Assembly: GCA_029532415.1 (NCBI GenBank)
Contig: JAQOTA010000068.1
Span: 372,001-436,000 of the forward strand
DNA from: Marasmius tenuissimus
Lineage: Eukaryota > Basidiomycota > Agaricomycetes > Agaricales > Marasmiaceae
DNA length: 64,000 nucleotides
Direction of reading: 5' to 3'
The translations under genes and the position numbers were made by a program. The notes under the pieces were generated by a model. It was given only the letters and a program-made list of their open reading frames with translations, made no database searches and was not told the DNA's origin. Shown piece by piece: positions 36,071-47,540 of this stretch; positions within the stretch are counted from its first letter, which is position 1; every line of letters begins with the position of its first letter.

Positions 36071-38443
36071 ATGGTTGGTAACTTCTCCCGCGCCCAAGAC
36101 ACGACTATCGGAGATCATGCCAACTTCCAAAGTGTGACGAGAGGTGCTATCACAAACCATAATTACTACAACCCAGAGAGAGAGGATCGGCTGATTGTGG
36201 TAAGTGTCGGGTTGCACCATTGTCAGTTGTGATACTCACTTTTTTCGCAGAACGGAAGGACTATAAGGAGAGTAATCGACAGCGACATCCATTTTCTGCG
36301 CCTCTCATCGTCTGAGATCCTCAATGTTGCTGTCAAGCCGGAGAAGGCATCAACTTTCTCGAAGTCACAGGTCGTTAAATTGAAGAAGATGATACAAATT
36401 GCTGAGGTTTTTGAATCCCCGGGAAGACTCTATACAGCCACTACCCTTGAACCAGTCAATAGGGAGGATCAAGAAATATGTGATGAGGTTGGTGCTGAGA
36501 TTCGATAGCGTGAAATGATACTGATAATCATTCACAGATAGTGGGAGGCATCGTTCAGGAGGCAGTGTGCCATCGGTGAGTTGGCAAGGGCGAGGCGAGG
36601 GCCAAGGCATTTTCCTACCAGTCATTCTCACGGGATGTTGCAGGTCGGCACGACTTACTCAAGTATTTGCCGTGACCAAGTCGTTGGGCGCATTCACAAT
36701 GTTAATATACAACGGTAGGTTTACGATCGGGAATCTTTATCGGAGGTGCTAAAAGGCAGCAGAACTCACAAACGGAATGGAGGTTGTCAATCAGTATAAG
36801 GAGAAGAGTTGGATTGTATTACACTACTTGAATCAAATACATGTATGTTTCTTACTTCAGCTTCCCTTCCTAGCTGAGCAGCCTCCGTAGGCAATTGCAA
36901 TCCAATCTTTGCGCGACGACGAAGCTCTGACATTTCCAGTGAGCTATCTATTTTTAGCACTGCCCCGGCGTTAATGGCAAACAGGTGACGAGGCGTTGGG
37001 CGGACTGGTCAGTTGACTTCAAAACATCGACTTGGTACTACAACCCTGCTTTCCTCTCCCTCAATCCACCGAGCGAAGGCAACCTCGAGCTACTTCCCAA
37101 CCCTGTCCCCCCACTTCTCCAAGACACCCCCCCACGACTTGATGCCACCGAAATCCTTGTCCACGTCGAGGAAACCTTGGGCGACTTTCTGTACCTGATT
37201 GCATCAAGTGGAGTGTGGTGGATCTGTGACCTGTCAAACTACGTCCAAAATGGCCTTCTAACGTTTGGGGCGGTCACCAACAGCAACAGACCTAGGATTC
37301 TAGCCCACTTTCCTTCCACTCCCTCACCCGAGCTGTTTTGCGAGAGTTTCAGCACCGGTGTCAGAGCCAGGTATTCCAGCTCGGGTATGTTCACTACTTG
37401 AATCCATATCTCTCTCGCTGACTTGTTTAGTGCCTTGGCGAGTGGATCTCTCTTTCCAAAAGACTGGCAATGTCAAAGTGTCCCTTAGAATTGGCCTGCA
37501 CATTCCAAACAACGACCAAATCCGACTTTGTTCTGCCTATCTTGCCCAGTCACTCCAATTCTGCAAGGACTGCAGTGATGTAAGGGATGTTGGTAAGTGT
37601 TCCTTTGGATACCTCTGGCTGTCTTGTCTGAATCGTCTGCCTGTTCAGTTTATATTGATCAAGCTGGAATCTGTCTTGAAGGTCTCTTCCTTGAAGACCC
37701 TACAACACATCCAGAACCTGCATATCTCTTTGTCCTGCCTCTACACACTGAGCTCATCAACAACCTACACTGTGTCCGCTACCCATTCCTTCAAAGCTCA
37801 TTCTACTGGTCCAGTGACCCGTATGGAAGGAACAAAATTCCCAAGGAGGATTGGGAGAGGTTGGGGATCCCCAAGTTGAGAGTGCAGCAATTCATTGGGT
37901 CTTACTGGGATGACATGGAATCCCAAACCGTCCGAGAACTACTTCACCAGAAGGATTATGACTTGGATGGGAAGCAATATGCTCGTGATCGCGGATATCC
38001 CGAGTTGATACTCGGTGAGTATCATTTTCCCCCCTGGGTATCAACATCAGTAACACTTTTTCCAGGTGATCCTCATGATACTGTCAGATTCCAGGAACTT
38101 GAATCCCCCGAGTCGCACTTGGAACCCAAAACTTCTCCCTCGCCTTCACGGCTCACATCACCATCAACATACTCACTTGTGGAGGCGCCTCTGGAACCCA
38201 AACTCAAGCCTGAAGATGCACCTAAGACGCCGCCACCAAAGGAAATCATGGTAACCCCGACTCGCTGGGTCAGAGGGTTCTTGAAAAAATACTGTATGTT
38301 CTTATGCTCTCGCCCAGTATTGGAAATCTATCTCACCAAGCCTTCCAGACAAGTCGCCCGATAGAAGAGTGAACGTGCCAAAAGTCACAGGTACAGAAGA
38401 GGTTTCCGATGGGTGGGCCTTAGTTGTCCGGGAAGATTCGTAG
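36071..38443 (+). CDS. Array gene copy 3, intact, with distinct C-terminus
   Basis: Exons by hand splicing: 36071-36199, 36251-36487, 36538-36575, 36644-36714, 36760-36842, 36891-36938, 36985-37384, 37431-37592, 37649-38014, 38066-38293, 38349-38443; total 1857 nt, 618 residues. It has the same segments as copy 1: N-terminal 'TIGDHANFQSVTRG', then 'RWADWSVDFKTSTWYYNP', 'VPWRVDLSFQKTGN' and 'YWSSDPYGRNKIPKEDWERL'. From about residue 520 it departs from the other copies: the linker is longer and Pro/Lys-rich ('EPKLKPEDAPKTPPPKE'), and the last exon ends 'VSDGWALVVREDS' instead of 'TDDLGYSVVAC'. No break was found. Function unknown. Confidence 0.8.
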
Positions 38444-39048
38444 TCATCACTGAGTTATTTAGCTTGCTGAACCTCGACCCTGTATTTGCTATGGATTCTC
38501 AACGTGTGTACTTATTCTGCCCTGTTATGAGGCTCTCCCTCATATCGGGATACCGCTAGTACCTAGATTGTAGCGTTAACTGGATTTAGGTTCATGTTCT
38601 GTCTACGCCCACCATACTCGAAATCCAAAGAGGTTCACTCGATGGTAGCCCCAACAACGATCGATGATCTCTATGGCTCTCGGGGTGATCTTCAACCGAA
38701 AATTTTTGACGTCTGAAATGAGATGGTGTCGTGAATTGCACACGTTGGTGCCACAACTCTCGCTGGACTTGAGGATATTCATACGGGTACATACTACGGA
38801 CTATTGCCAGGCACATCCGAGTCGGTACAAAGATATACGTAAGGTAAGTATAGGATACTGAACATACAGTTTATCAGGTCATCAGGTTCGTGAATCGTAA
38901 AGCGGCACTCGGGGTGAATGCAAGCTGAATACAAAACGACAGACTGAAACGTCGTTGGAAGGAAGTCAGAAAAAGCACTAGCACTAAGAAAGAGGGAGTA
39001 TCCGAAGGGACTGAGAGAGCTGGGAATAAAAATAAGACCCGAAACGCC
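38444..39048. other. Intergenic region at the array's right edge
   Basis: Single-copy sequence between convergent genes (array copy 3 on plus, DUF6699 gene on minus). No gene, RNA or repeat recognised. Confidence 0.5.
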
Positions 39049-40344
39049 TCAATAAAGGCAATCCAACCTCAACGACATCTCCACCGCGCCGTTCACTCCA
39101 ACTCCATGCGACTGCAACGAAACGAAATCACAACCCACCCACGGGGCGATCACATCCGCTCTCATCGGCGGCAACTCCCATTCCGTTTCGTTACCGCCAT
39201 TCTCCAACCCGAGTCGAACGCTCCTAGCCGTATAAACGATCTCCCTCGTCTCCCTTCCCCGTACGTGCTGCATCTCCTCGTCTGGAGTGAGCCGAGTGTG
39301 TAGATAAGAGTATATTTCGGACAAGACGTCGTATACCGAGATTTGGAACGCGTTTAGGCGTAAACCGACAACGATGGGACCCCACCGGTCCATCCACGCG
39401 GCGACTGTTGGGATTCGTATGAGCAACGTGGATGCCCCCGGACACGCTGGAGTACTCAGAAAGTCGAGATCGTAGGGGTAAGCGACGGGGTAGCGACTTC
39501 TTGCCTGCATAGGCGTGGAATATACCGTCCATATGAGGGGACAGTGGGATGTAAGCTCTGGATGAAGGATGATCGGCGTCAGAGGCGGCGCATACATCGA
39601 AGGGTTCGAGTATGGCGAAGTCGGAGCAGCGACTTTGTGGCCTTGATTCAGAAAGCGAGGAGAGGGGATCGGTGATACGACTGGATTTGGTGCATAGATA
39701 TCGAGGATCGGAGGTGCCGCCAGCTCGCGATGTTGGATACTTTGCTCAGAAAAGAATGGGATATTCGATTGGGAGGCAGAGGGAGGAGACAAGGGTGTGA
39801 TATCTAGTAATGGGCCTCTGGTGATAGGCGAGCCATTTGATTGTCGACTGGAAGGTCTAGGTGAGCGACCTTCTCTAGCTCTCAATATAGGGCTCGAGTA
39901 GCCACGTAAAGTGGGGGACGGAGAGACCAGAATGGTGGTTCTTAGCTTGCGCGCAGAACGTGGATGAGTCGGTGAGGCTTCAGCTGTGATAAGAACAAAC
40001 AAGTTCAATCATTATCCGTGAGTGAGAAAGTCAGATACCGAGCGCACCATCAAGCCTACGATTCGTAACACACGAGAAAACCTTCGTGGTGCGCGTAGAA
40101 TGTCCAGAACCTGTACTTTGATCAATACGTTGAATGCCACTCGACTTTTGACGAACAACATACCTGACTGGCGTATTGAGTCGTAGCTAAAAGACACGGC
40201 AGTCGTCTTTCTTCGAAGAATTGTCCGTGTAGGAAGACTGGTCCGATGGCTTGGATGGGCGAATACGCGAGTGGGACCAAGGTGATGCTTTGTAAAGTGG
40301 ACTGTGTGCCGAACATGATAACTTGTAGACGATATCTCCGACAT
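39049..40344 (-). CDS. DUF6699 family protein
   Basis: Three exons: 40164-40344, 40039-40110, 39049-39983, all joined in frame with GT..AG introns. The ATG at 40008 is intronic, so the start chosen is 40344. The first ~200 residues are Ser/Pro/Arg-rich and probably disordered ('SPSPTLRGYSSPILRA', 'SPPSASQSNIPF'). The C-terminal ~150 residues fit the fungal DUF6699 pattern: a 'HPEL....PLIWTVYS' opening, hydrophobic strands, 'WGPIVV' and 'ISVYDVLSEIYSYLHTRLTP', then 'PWVGCDFVSL' near the end. The biochemical role of DUF6699 is not known. No signal peptide or membrane segment. Its neighbours give no functional hint. Confidence 0.75.
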
Positions 40345-41318
40345 GTTGAAGTTCAGTGATAGGTATTAGGTCTAGATAGCGTTGGTTATGCGAGTTGTAG
40401 AAACGCTTGAGTGTTGAAGTTGGGCTTGTCGGAGTCGCTGGAATTGTTTGAGCGTACGGTGAAGTTGCGCCGAACTGTGGAGAGGCAAGTTAAGAAACAA
40501 AGACAGAAACATCTTAGTGAGTGCCTTTATGTGCTTCAGCGCGTGATTTGGCTACGCGATGAACAATACGAGTTCCAGTTCCCAAATGGCTGAACAAAGG
40601 GAATCTACCAGCGCAGCGCCGAAGTGGGACCGCGGACCGTGTCCGGTCAAAGCTGGAGATGTATGAAACATCGCGATGATCGACTCCTCACAGCCAATGG
40701 CAGCGAAGGTTGGGAAGACGACCCTGCCGGTAGATGGGATTTCAATGTAGGATGGCACCAAAATCCGTGCAGGCGAATCGATTTCTTCAGACATTTTCTC
40801 GAGCAAACTGGGCGAGCATGCTGTACAGGGATGCTTGCGTAGGAAATTTTGCAATGTGGCAGTCGTGTGGCAGTAGCTGTTTCACGAAGACAATGAACTC
40901 TCAGCGGCCAAAGTTTTTGAAAGCCGGCACCGAGCAAACACGCGTGTTTGGGTTCATTTCCGATCCTGGCGGGTCCAAATCTTGCTGTGAGTCCTTGGAT
41001 CTTTTTGTTGAGCAACTTTAGAAGAGAGATTGTCATACTGAGAGGGACGACGGTGAAAGTCGCAGTCCAAATCGAGGTTCAGGTCAAGGAGTGTTGATTT
41101 CTAATATTTTTTTTCGCTTTCATGATGGTAAACACCGAAAGTAGTATTTTATTCCCACACTCAGTATCACCTTCACTGGGGATTATGGCATCAAGCATGT
41201 TGTTCTCGGACCACCACCACAACTGTTCAGTGGTCTCAACCGAATTCCTACTCAACCTTTTGGCAACTGACCCATTGTTTCGACCTATACAGGCCAACGC
41301 AGCGGAGAGATATGGGAG
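40345..41318. other. Region upstream of the DUF6699 gene, mostly unassigned
   Basis: Contains the promoter of the minus-strand DUF6699 gene and a weak open frame (listed separately). Several other frames on both strands overlap at 40411-41036 and 41079-41361 without domains. I cannot pick a gene model. Confidence 0.3.
40552..40854 (-). CDS. Hypothetical protein or gene fragment
   Basis: A 100-codon open frame with protein-like composition ('EEIDSPARILVPSYIEIPST', 'FPTFAAIGCEESIIAMFHTS'). It may be the last exon of a larger gene, because a CAG acceptor-like site lies just inside its start (around 40810). No recognised family, and the opposite strand is also open at 40624-40842. Weak call. Confidence 0.25.
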   Translation of the reverse strand: MQNFLRKHPCTACSPSLLEKMSEEIDSPARILVPSYIEIPSTGRVVFPTFAAIGCEESIIAMFHTSPALTGHGPRSHFGAALVDSLCSAIWELELVLFIA

Positions 41319-41651
41319 ATGTCGGTATGGGGTTTGCATACCTCTGTACCTGCTATTGTAAGCCTATTTTCACCTCCCTCAACCAACGACTTCAGACCTT
41401 GTCCTGCTTGGGTAGGTTGCGGGGCGAACGCTAATGACCCTGGACCTGACGGATCCCGTATGGGAAAGGCAAAGAAGGATCCCAGGGAACAGTTGATCGA
41501 TAAAGAGTTTATGAAGCGCGACTACAAGATGGATAAGGACGGACGCCTGCACCAGAATCAACCCTCGAGCTCCTCTCAAATGGAGATTCGCGCAGTGCAG
41601 GACTCGGAGACAGGTGGCGGGGCACCGGGGAAAGGGGACGTGGGAGATTGA
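41319..41651 (+). CDS. Hypothetical small hydrophilic protein
   Basis: A 110-codon frame whose second half is charged and Ser/Gly-rich: 'MGKAKKDPREQLIDKEFMKR' followed by an Asp/Lys-rich stretch and a Gly-rich end. The first part may be intronic: a GTAAGC donor lies at 41355 and a TAG acceptor near 41414. Translation could also start at the internal ATG at 41460. No family recognised. Confidence 0.3.
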   Translation: MSVWGLHTSVPAIVSLFSPPSTNDFRPCPAWVGCGANANDPGPDGSRMGKAKKDPREQLIDKEFMKRDYKMDKDGRLHQNQPSSSSQMEIRAVQDSETGGGAPGKGDVGD

Positions 41652-42569
41652 TTATCTCTATCTTCTGGTTTGTTTCTCACTCTCGGTCTGGCATGCGTAC
41701 GTTCTATATCTCCTCCTTGTGCAAAGCCATATTGAGCTTTGATCATCCAAGACTCCACAAACCCTTTTCATCTTGCCTCGAGGACTCACATCGGAATTCA
41801 GGACGATTATTCTTCGACTTGCGGAAGTGGTGTGCTTGAACCTTACTATTATGCACGAAAATTTCAACGTTCACGCCTTGCATACTGGTTCAGCAACCAC
41901 TTTGTACGTAGCATTCTACGATCTTCTTTGAGTAAGGTTCATAGTTCAATTAGAGGACCGCCGTCGTGGCGAGAGTTGACGGCAAGTACTCCGCCGAACG
42001 CTACACGGGAATGCACATGAGAACCACGTATGGGAAACCTGTATTCAGGCTTAAGCTTGAGCTCATGCTAGCCTACACCGGATCCGTATTTGAATTCTTC
42101 AAATCCAACGCCGCTCAGTTTTCTGAGACGATGGGTTCGTGCAAGAAAAGAAAGAAAGAGAAACACGTCCAAGCAGTTCTGAACGATCAGTATGAAACCA
42201 GAAGTTATCAACTACAACGACATTGCATCGAACATACGAAGTGTCCTCAGGAAAGTGGGGGTAGTGAGAGATGAATGGAACAGTCACATTCCCGACTCCT
42301 CTTCTCCAAAAACTTCCTCGAATAGCGTTTGACGATGGCTATTCACCGACTTCGTCCATTCCACCTGAGCTGATTCGGGACTCCAGCTGCTACAGAGAGG
42401 ACAGCCGGCGAGGCGATACTTTTCCCACTCTATGGCACGATCGAAGCAGATAAAATCGGGTTTGAAGTTCCGGTTACTGAGAAAGGACACCAACTCGCCG
42501 TAGAAGCCATTGTATGCGCTACAACGATTTCCATCATGGATCGGAATGGGGACACGGTTTACGATTGAG
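41652..42569. other. Intergenic region
   Basis: I see no convincing gene. Short frames on both strands (41739-42020, 41966-42274, 42284-42601) lack domains and splice support. Confidence 0.4.
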
Positions 42570-43230
42570 TTAATCCAGCTCTTGCGTATTTCCAAATTCA
42601 TCCTTTCGCGGTATAATGCCTATGAGCCGCTCGATTTTACCGTCGCAGAGCAAATCGACGCCATGACAGAAACTCACCCAGAAACCAAAAAATCTTGGAT
42701 CGACATCCTTCATCTTGCTGTATATGTCAACCAGCGGCATGTCGAGAGTATATAACATAGCTATTTCTCCGAGCTTCGCATAGCCATGTTTCAAAGCGTA
42801 TTTCAGGACTGCTACTGGATGGTCCTCGATTGTTGTTCTTGAGCGAGGGGTCGCAATAAGCAATAAGCAAAACAATGTTCACAGGAATTCCAGGAGAGAA
42901 GACAGTGACTGACTTCATCACGAGTTTACACACCTGCATAGCAGGGTATACTTGATACTTTTCTACCGCCTCCGAGAGTTCCTCTAGGGTGCTCATTTGA
43001 AGCTGCGTTACATCTGGCTGGGGAAGATTCGGATGCAAGAACTTCAACAGCAGCTCAAGCACTGCTGAGGACTCCGATAAGGATACGTCTTCTATCTCCG
43101 CCCCTTCAGTAGTTGACCCTGGGGCTGGAAAACCGAGACTGAACGAGCCTAACGTCGCCGAGTGCCCTCCAAATCGTTTGTTATCCGATGATCGTAAGAT
43201 CACGTCGTAAGACAGACCACATCCGTTCAC
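42570..43230 (-). CDS. BTB/POZ-like domain protein
   Basis: The N-terminal part has the BTB pattern: 'YDVILRSSDNKRFGGHSATL', then 'VSLSESSAVLELLLKFLHPN', then the helix 'LEELSEAVEKYQVYPAMQVC'. The frame then shifts. A 76-nt intron with donor GTCAGT (right after 'CKLVMK') and acceptor CTCAAG joins it in frame to 'TTIEDHPVAVLKYALKHGYA' and on to a stop at 42570-42572, restoring the usual post-BTB helices of agaricomycete BTB proteins. The start is uncertain: the ATG at 43230 lies just before the domain, and a further upstream exon (beyond an AG near 43290) is likely. BTB domains mediate dimerisation and often recruit cullin-3; the role here is unknown. Confidence 0.65.
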
Positions 43231-43590
43231 TATCCGGCATCGAAAAGTAACAACTCTCAGTTTCTAGGGCCCAATGTTCGGAAAAGGTCCCTACCTGGAC
43301 ATACCGGTGGTGGAAGTGCCTCCTTATCCATGTGGAGGTCGCAGGAAAGGGATGTAATACCGTCTTGGAACGTAACGTGGCTCTTTTCCCAGTCCGGAGT
43401 TAGCACGGGTTCTAAGCATCCAAGTCCAGTGACCTCATGACGCGCGCAGGGATATCAGGCAGGGACTATTTGTAGACGGATACTGATGACAACTCCTCCG
43501 AAGTTGAAAGTGTAGACCCGTTAGTATTTATAGGACAATCAGGAGAGTATATAGTCGTGTAGCCGGGTTCCATGAAGTTGAACCTAAGGC
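43231..43590. other. Intergenic region between BTB gene and MFS gene
   Basis: No gene seen. It probably holds the BTB gene promoter or a missing first exon, plus the 3' end of the MFS transcript. Confidence 0.35.
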
Positions 43591-46084
43591 CTAATCTCTA
43601 ACGCGAAGCTCCGGCTCAGACTTTGGTAGGACCTCCATCTCATGAGCATCTGCACCTATGACGGCCAACGGTTCTGCGACTGGAGCTCCCAAAGCTTCGG
43701 GCTCTTTACTTCCCTCACGCTCCTCGTCTTTCTTCTTTTGTCCCGTTTCCAACAATCTCCTCTGCCTCAACTTCTCAGCATCGTCAGCGCGGATGAGCTC
43801 CTTATGTTTGATCATGAGCACGCTAACAATCGTAGCGAACGTGGCGAGGGAGGCGTTGAGAATGAAAATATCGTGGAACCCCTTGTTGTAGCCATGAACC
43901 AGGATGGTTTGGGCATCGACTTGAGAAACCGATATACCAGCGGCAATCGAAGTCGAGTTCATGCCGTTGGAGAGAGAGTTCAAGATCGACGGATCGTCGA
44001 TGATCTGGGAAATTGTGGACTCCGGGAGCGAGAGCGATTTCATGGATGCCCGTAGGGCGTTATTTCTGTGAAAGAAGTCTTATGAAAAAAACTAGTTACC
44101 GACGGGCAAAGCGTCGACTCACATCAAGGACGAGGCAACGGCCACAGACAAAGCACCACCGACATTCCTCATGAAGTTTCTGAATGCTGTAGCGACGGAC
44201 ATGTCCTTTCGAGCGACACTGGCTTGTACAGCGATGGTCGTCGTTTGCATTGTCTTCGAAGGGTGAATGAGAATCAGAACGAACGTCCTCGAGGGCATGG
44301 AGCTTACCAACCCGCCGCCAAAACCAGCCAATAGCATGAAGATGACGAGTACGGCTTTCGCCGTGCTGAGGTTCATCGTGGAGATACACCCCGAGGAGAT
44401 GGCAAGTAGAGCAAATCCGGAATTGACGATAGCCTTCTCGACAACCCGCATAAGAATGGCATAATAACATATAGGAATGATGGGCTCACTCGGTAGCGTC
44501 CAGTACGACTGACTGTTAAACCCTACGCGAGTACTTTGAGTTGAGATATCGCGAACTCAGGTCAACGAAACTCACGGAAACCCAGCTCGAAACCATCTGA
44601 CTTAATAGAAGGGGGATGAGAAAAAGACCTGTATGTGATGCCTCAGTCTTAGGCTATGGAAGGAGACGAAAGGAGATAGAAACGCACCACCGCGAACGGG
44701 AGAATATCCCAGCATGACCTGGAAATATTGAGGCAGGTAGTATAGGGCCGAGAAGAAGCAGAAACCGCTAGTTGGAGCGCTCCATGAGGACGCAAAGGCA
44801 CTGCAACGGAATTTGGTACGTACTTGATGAACATCGTGATATAAACGCCGCACACGGTACTGTGCTTGAATATGTACACTGAAGTTTGGTCGTTAGGTCA
44901 GAACCGCAATAGAGGGATACGGGGCTTACTGGGAACAATTGGGAACCTTGCGCCCTTCCATTCCCATATACAAAATAGAACGACCACGAAGAAGCCAGAA
45001 CATAACGGAGCTAGGACCACGGCGGAGCTCCAAGGGAAAGTCACACCACCCTAACCCAAAAGTCAGTAGGGATTACAGGATGATGGCAATGACATACCCA
45101 TATGAGAGGTAACATGATCATCGTGCTACTAAGCAATGTCAGGAAAGCACCGAGGTAATCGACAGCGAGGAGCTTCCTAGAATCCAAGGTCAAATAAACG
45201 CCAGACAATCGTCGAATCTGATCAACATACCGACGCATATCCCCTCCAACTGGCTTGAGCGGGAGCACAAACACGACAACAACACTAGCCGCCAAAGAGA
45301 GTGGGATCGTTATCCAGAAGCACCACTGCACAAAATGCTCAGAACGTGTTGTGGTTATCCGATTAGAGTGTACGCACCCTCCAGCTGACTTTTTGCACTA
45401 GCGCTCCGCCAAGAATGGGGCCAATCGTATAGCCGATCGCGACGACGCCTCCCATAATTCCTTGGTATTTCCCCCTGTAGTCAAGGTTGTTCAGCTTGCG
45501 AACGATATACGAGAATTAATGCCTCACCTCTCCCTCAAGGTGATAATGTCCGAAACTATGATCTGCATCATGCTGATAATCCCGCCTCCGCCTGCACCAG
45601 CCACAGCTCGAAAAACGATGAGCTGAATCACAGACCTCGAGAACCCTGCGATCAAATTCCCCAACATGAAGATAGCCATTGCCATGCATATGGCGCTTTT
45701 TCTGCCGAAGATATCGCTCATCCTCCCGTATAGCGGCTGGAAGGCCGTTGAAGTGAGCAAGTAACCAGACGGCACCCATGAGATGATTGAACCTGCTTGG
45801 AATGCAGAAGAGATCGAGGAGAGTGCGGTGGCCACGATGACGGAGTCGAGAGCGGTCACCACGACACATATCGACAGACCAAGAAAGACAAAAACGACCT
45901 GTTTGAAGGGGAGTAGGTTTGTCTGGTCCGTGAGTTCAAGAACTTCTTTGCTGGTATTTCGACTTGGTCTACCACTGCTGGCCTGTGTACGGGTCTCTGT
46001 GTCAATCCTTTTGTCGTTTACGAGCTCTTGGGTGCCGGAATTGGATCCATAACTGTGACTGGGATTCGGGGAATCGGCTGACAT
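43591..46084 (-). CDS. MFS drug:H+ antiporter-type transporter (DHA, 14-TM type)
   Basis: Multi-exon gene for a plasma-membrane or vacuolar multispanning transporter. Exon 1 (45528-46084) encodes a polar ~60-residue tail, then TM1 with 'ALDSVIVATALSSI', and 'GRMSDIFGRKSAI', which matches the MFS loop 2-3 motif. Exon 2 (45378-45474) has 'GYTIGPILGG', a perfect antiporter motif C (GxxxGPxxGG). Later exons supply 'YYLPQYFQVMLGYSPVRGGA', 'FGGGL' and 'VARKDMSVATAFRNFMRNVG', and a last exon (43591-44043) with a final membrane helix and a basic, Lys/Glu-rich cytosolic tail. The motifs and length fit the DHA2/14-TM class of fungal exporters of drugs or metabolites; the substrate cannot be told. Start at 46084; no secondary-metabolite genes lie nearby. 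Confidence 0.85.
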
Positions 46085-47540
46085 CGTATAAAAGGAGGCC
46101 TAAGCTCAGATGGACGTATCACCTGGAGACTGCGGGTCAGAAAGCCTGTCGTGTAATCAATGTGTCTTGATCATTGAACTTACCGTGCGTTGCTCACCCT
46201 CGGGGAAATTTTCTGATCAGTCCCACCACGAACTTGGCCCTAGGTATTTATATGACATTCTGGCGTATTTTTGGGAATGAGTCAGAAAAAACGTTTTAAA
46301 AGTGTCATACAATTGATCACCAGCTGCCGTCCGCTCCATGCGGCTCAGATGTGCAGCTCCTTGCAGGCCGTAAGAATTTGTTCAAAGCTCGAGCAAGGCG
46401 GTGGTAGGTTGAAAACATGTTTTTGCCTGCCGTCGCAGTGAGATAACGCGGGGATCCCGGCCCGAACGGCAGGTGTAGACATCACATGTGTCTTGTGTAA
46501 TTTTCTCAAGTCACCATCGCACGAGCGATTCCAAGCTCTGACTCAGTCTGCATTCTACCCGCAGATAGCTTGCACTGCAAAGTGTGTGGGTCGCGCACAT
46601 GCTATCGCGTTGATTAACACGTTCTATCGTGGTCTACCGAAGGCACTGAACATCGAACTCGGGCTACCTTCCTTCCTTCCGTCGGAGCGAATCCTCAGGC
46701 CGTGGTGACGGCAGACTGGAGAGAACTTGCCAGGCAGGGCAATCTGAAATCAAGATAAGTCCCTCGTCCTATAAATAGCAAGCATAGAAACAGGAAGTCC
46801 TATCCCAAATTCTTGTAAAGACCCCGCCCTTCAAGGCCTACTACTCATCAGAATTCCTCCTGAGGTTCTTCTGGGACAAGTAGGTCAAGTCAATATAGGT
46901 TTCTAAGGAGACATGAAATTTTGGCCTGATTCTATAGACCCAGATTGCGTGCACACCTTCCCCGACGTACCCTTGACTTCTGCATATCGAGTATATAGGT
47001 GATACTCCAGGAACTCGTCGCCACGCCACTGTTCGCTGCATCCCATCCAAAATGCCGATGAAATCCGGTGTCGCCTCTAGCTGATCACCTGGCTCAACTT
47101 TTCTCTACCAGTCGAGAATGAAACGGGTTATAGAATCGAGCCACATCTCACTCATTATCGGGGGTCCGTTCGTCCCTGTTTCGCCGACAACACTCATCTC
47201 CACCACGGACCAGTAACCTTACCACAGCCGTCCAAATAACTTTTGACTTCCGCCCTTATTTTAATCCCATACAAATCGGGAGCACACAATGCTTCTTCAA
47301 TTCTAGCGTTCGACTTCAAGGGCGTCTAGATCTCAGCTGTTCAACTGACTCGTGGAACGTATTGCTTATAATGGAGACAACTCCGATGGATTTGCTCCAG
47401 AACTTCCTTGATCGTTTACATCCATGTCTACATAAAGCCCCTCCCTTCGAAAACCTTCCATATCCTCACACTCGTCCTCACCTATCATTTATCGTCCTCT
47501 ACAGTCGCGCGAACGCTGTCCACCCGTGACTCCATAGCCT
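46085..47540. other. Intergenic region between divergent MFS and kinase-like genes
   Basis: About 1.45 kb of shared upstream region. No gene recognised; a minus-strand frame at 46841-47050 has no domain. Pyrimidine-rich stretches just before 47541 are typical of a fungal promoter. Confidence 0.45.

Larger units (their letters stand above)
28816..38443 (+). repeat. Tandem segmental repeat, unit 3 (~9.6 kb, shortened)
   Basis: Third and last unit. R1, the front of R2 and R4 align with the other units, but the stretch between the front of R2 and the tail of R3 is about 4-6 kb shorter, consistent with a deletion between the two related blocks. Homology to the other units stops inside the last coding part of its array gene (around 38100-38150); beyond this the sequence is single-copy, so this is the right edge of the array. 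Confidence 0.8.

Noticed and set aside
46841..47050. 69-codon minus-strand frame upstream of the SRPK-like gene
   Set aside because: Too short, no recognisable motif, and inside a shared promoter region.
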